Positions 62,460 through 64,000 of a stretch of DNA of 64,000 nucleotides are shown here, in pieces. The first letter of the stretch is position 1. Each line of letters starts with the position of its first letter. Below the pieces are notes generated by a model, which saw nothing but the letters and a program-made list of their open reading frames with translations, searched no databases and was not told the origin of the DNA. The DNA comes from Aquilonibacter sp963703325 (GTDB lineage: Bacteria; Vulcanimicrobiota; Vulcanimicrobiia; Vulcanimicrobiales; Vulcanimicrobiaceae): positions 1,612,001 to 1,676,000 of the forward strand of contig OY969805.1 of NCBI GenBank assembly GCA_963703325.1, given 5' to 3'. A program made the translations under genes and the position numbers.

Positions 62460-63344
62460 GTGTCGTCGCGTCGCCGCCTCACCCTTGCACTAATCTTTTC
62501 CGCCGCGGTTGCGGCGCTGGAATTTTGGGGCGGCGCCGCCTCGCGCAGTCTTGCGCTCACCACCGATGCGGTGCACGTCTGTATCGACGTCCTCGCACTG
62601 GCTATTGCGCTCGTGGCCGCAATCGGCGCGACGCGGCGGGCGAATCGACGCAAGACCTTCGGCTACGGCCGCGTCGAAGTATTGGGCGCCCTCGTCAACG
62701 GTGCAATACTTCTCGGTGCGACCGCGATTCTCGCCTATCAAGCCGTGCTGCGTCTGCACGCGCCGGTCGAACCGCACGGCGCGACGATGACGCTGATCGC
62801 CGCGATCGGCTTGGTTGCCAACGTGACGATCGGTCTGGTATTGCTCGATCATCACCACGACAACCACAATATACGCGCAGCGCTTGCCCATGTCGCGGGC
62901 GACGCGGTCGGCGCACTTGCGGTGATCATCGGCGGGACGATCATCGTCTTTACCGGTGCGGCGTGGATCGACCCGGTGCTCTCGCTGTTCGTCGCCGCGA
63001 TCATCGTGGCCGGCGTCGCCGGCGTGTTGCGCGACGCTTCAGACGTCTTGCTCGAAGCGGCGCCGCCCGGCATCGATTCGGCGGAGGTCGAGTCGCGCAT
63101 CCGCGCGATCGTCGGCATCGTCGGAGTACACGATTTACATGTATGGACGATCGGCAGCGGCTCGCGCGCGTTGTCCGCGCATTTGCTGCTCGACCCAGGT
63201 CAGCTCGCGCAGGGAACGCAGATTCTCCAACGGCTTCGCGCGGTGCTGAGCGAGCGATATCACATCGGGCACGTGACGATCCAGCTCGAGAGCGAGCATT
63301 GCGATCCGGGGGGCATCATCATCTGCCGCTCGGACCTGCCGTAG
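62460..63344 (+). CDS. Cation diffusion facilitator (CzcD/ZitB-like) metal exporter
   Basis: A 294-residue CDF protein with six membrane helices and a cytosolic C-terminal domain. The transport-site patterns are visible: TTDAVHVCIDVLAL in helix 2 and HVAGDAVGAL in helix 5. A histidine-rich loop (LDHHHDNHN) lies between helices 4 and 5, typical of zinc exporters. The cytosolic domain contains GVHDLHVWTIGSGSRALSAHLLL. It moves Zn2+ or similar divalent metals out of the cytosol in exchange for protons. The start is GTG. A hairpin follows the stop. Confidence 0.94.
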   Translation: MSSRRRLTLALIFSAAVAALEFWGGAASRSLALTTDAVHVCIDVLALAIALVAAIGATRRANRRKTFGYGRVEVLGALVNGAILLGATAILAYQAVLRLHAPVEPHGATMTLIAAIGLVANVTIGLVLLDHHHDNHNIRAALAHVAGDAVGALAVIIGGTIIVFTGAAWIDPVLSLFVAAIIVAGVAGVLRDASDVLLEAAPPGIDSAEVESRIRAIVGIVGVHDLHVWTIGSGSRALSAHLLLDPGQLAQGTQILQRLRAVLSERYHIGHVTIQLESEHCDPGGIIICRSDLP

Positions 63345-63347
63345 ACC

Positions 63348-63379
63348 CGGGAAAGGAAAGAAAGCCTGCACCTTTCCCG
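63348..63379 (+). terminator. Hairpin after the CDF gene
   Basis: A 9-base perfect stem (CGGGAAAGG / CCTTTCCCG) with a 14-base loop, 4 bases after the CDF stop. No T-run follows, so Rho-independent termination is weak. It may instead be a 5'-leader structure of the thiolase mRNA. Confidence 0.42.
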
Positions 63380-63394
63380 AACCTTCGAACGGTT

Positions 63395-64000
63395 ATGGGC
63401 CGTATGGAATCACAGACCGTCGTTCTCTCCTTCGCGCGCACGCCGTTCGGTAAACTCGGCGGTGCACTTGCCCCGCTCGACGCGACGACGCTTGGCGCTG
63501 CGGCTTTAGTCGCAGCGTTACAACGCTCCGGACTCGATCCGAGCGAGATCGAGCACGTCATCTTCGGCGAGGTGCTCCAAGCCGGTGTCGGGCAAAATCC
63601 CGCGCGCCAAGTGCTCTTTAAGTCCGGTCTTGCAAAGACGGTGACCGCGGAGACGTTGAACAAGGTGTGCGCGTCGGGCTTGCTCGCGGTAGCTACCGGC
63701 ATGCGTTTGATCAATGCCGGTGCCAATCGCGTTATCGGCGCCGGTGGCATGGAATCGATGTCCAACGCGCCCTATCTGCTCAAAGAAGCACGGAGCGGAT
63801 ATCGCTTCGGCGACGGCAAGCTCATCGACGACATGATCTATGACGGCTTGTGGGATCAGTACTTCCCGATGACGATGGCTGCTCAAGGAAACATCGTTGC
63901 CGGTGAACTCGGGCTCACCCGCGAGGAGCAAGATCGCTTCGCGTACGAGAGCCATCGCCGCGCGCACGTCGCGCACGAGTCCGGCGCCTTCGCCGGCGAG
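63395..64000 (+). CDS. Acetyl-CoA C-acetyltransferase (thiolase), 5' part
   Basis: The frame runs off the right edge, so the first 202 residues of about 390 are present. The acyl-accepting Cys92 (Cys89 if the second ATG at 63404 is used, which is the classical numbering) lies in NKVCASGLLAV. GGMESMSNAPYLL and QDRFAYESHRRA also match. It condenses or cleaves acetoacetyl-CoA. It would be a terminal step of crotonyl-CoA/acetoacetate metabolism that lysine fermentation feeds, but thiolases are common and the link is only suggestive. No strong Shine-Dalgarno sequence is seen. Confidence 0.93.
   Translation, partial: MGRMESQTVVLSFARTPFGKLGGALAPLDATTLGAAALVAALQRSGLDPSEIEHVIFGEVLQAGVGQNPARQVLFKSGLAKTVTAETLNKVCASGLLAVATGMRLINAGANRVIGAGGMESMSNAPYLLKEARSGYRFGDGKLIDDMIYDGLWDQYFPMTMAAQGNIVAGELGLTREEQDRFAYESHRRAHVAHESGAFAGE

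Noticed and set aside
1..64000. CRISPR array, prophage, integrase or transposase
   Set aside because: No regularly spaced direct repeats, no phage structural genes and no recombinase motifs were found on either strand.

Overview
The window reads as chromosomal, GC-rich bacterial DNA that is almost fully coding, with no rRNA, tRNA, CRISPR array, insertion sequence or prophage that I can see. It carries an LptD/OstA-like outer-membrane protein, bacterial lipoproteins and Wzx/Wzy-type polysaccharide genes, so the cell is probably diderm. It also carries WhiA, RqcP and a YabN-like MazG protein, which are better known from Firmicutes and Actinobacteria. The combination fits a deep-branching terrabacterial diderm such as Candidatus Eremiobacterota (WPS-2). 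That placement is inference.

Layout: (1) 0-4.6 kb, minus strand: rqcP-whiA-gap-pgk-tpiA-gpmI, a lower-glycolysis operon headed by a ribosome-rescue factor and WhiA. (2) 4.7-6.3 kb: a MATE exporter and a long palindromic intergenic element. (3) 6.3-15.1 kb, minus strand: Wzy/ligase-like protein, GT-C transferase, mfd, PrsA-like lipoprotein, YabN-like MazG and a Kal-type hotdog protein. (4) 15.1-20.7 kb: pyrimidine-nucleoside phosphorylase, a GtrB-like transferase, a lipoprotein, and an LptD homologue coupled to a secreted carbohydrate-binding-like protein. (5) 20.7-47.1 kb: phosphopentomutase, then a large exopolysaccharide locus. It holds an initiating phosphoglycosyltransferase, MurJ-like flippase, aminotransferase, oxidoreductase, methyltransferases, an NHL-SGNH fusion, a FemAB-like protein, two alkaline-phosphatase-superfamily enzymes around a PHP phosphatase, four glycosyltransferases or giant GT-C-like membrane proteins, and a Tat-exported GH38 mannosidase. 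(6) 47.2-50.4 kb: tandem PQQ-type beta-propeller lipoproteins. (7) 50.4-54.1 kb: LysN-like aminotransferase and an ECF sigma/anti-sigma/membrane-protein operon. (8) 54.2-62.4 kb: L-rhamnose genes (rmlC, rmlD), a flippase, lysine 5,6-aminomutase kamDE, a PilZ protein, the GDP-D-rhamnose pair gmd/rmd and an ICMT-like methyltransferase. (9) A CDF metal exporter and the 5' part of a thiolase.

Functional themes: surface polysaccharide synthesis and tailoring dominates. Two 6-deoxyhexose routes (dTDP-L-rhamnose, GDP-D-rhamnose) lie close together and a PilZ protein sits beside one of them. A second theme is lysine fermentation: KamDE, a Kal-like ammonia-lyase, a LysN-like aminotransferase and a thiolase are present but dispersed. 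deoA-like and deoB genes imply deoxynucleoside salvage. Two genes (pgk and the GH38 mannosidase) appear to start at CTG, supported by upstream Shine-Dalgarno sequences and conserved N-termini.
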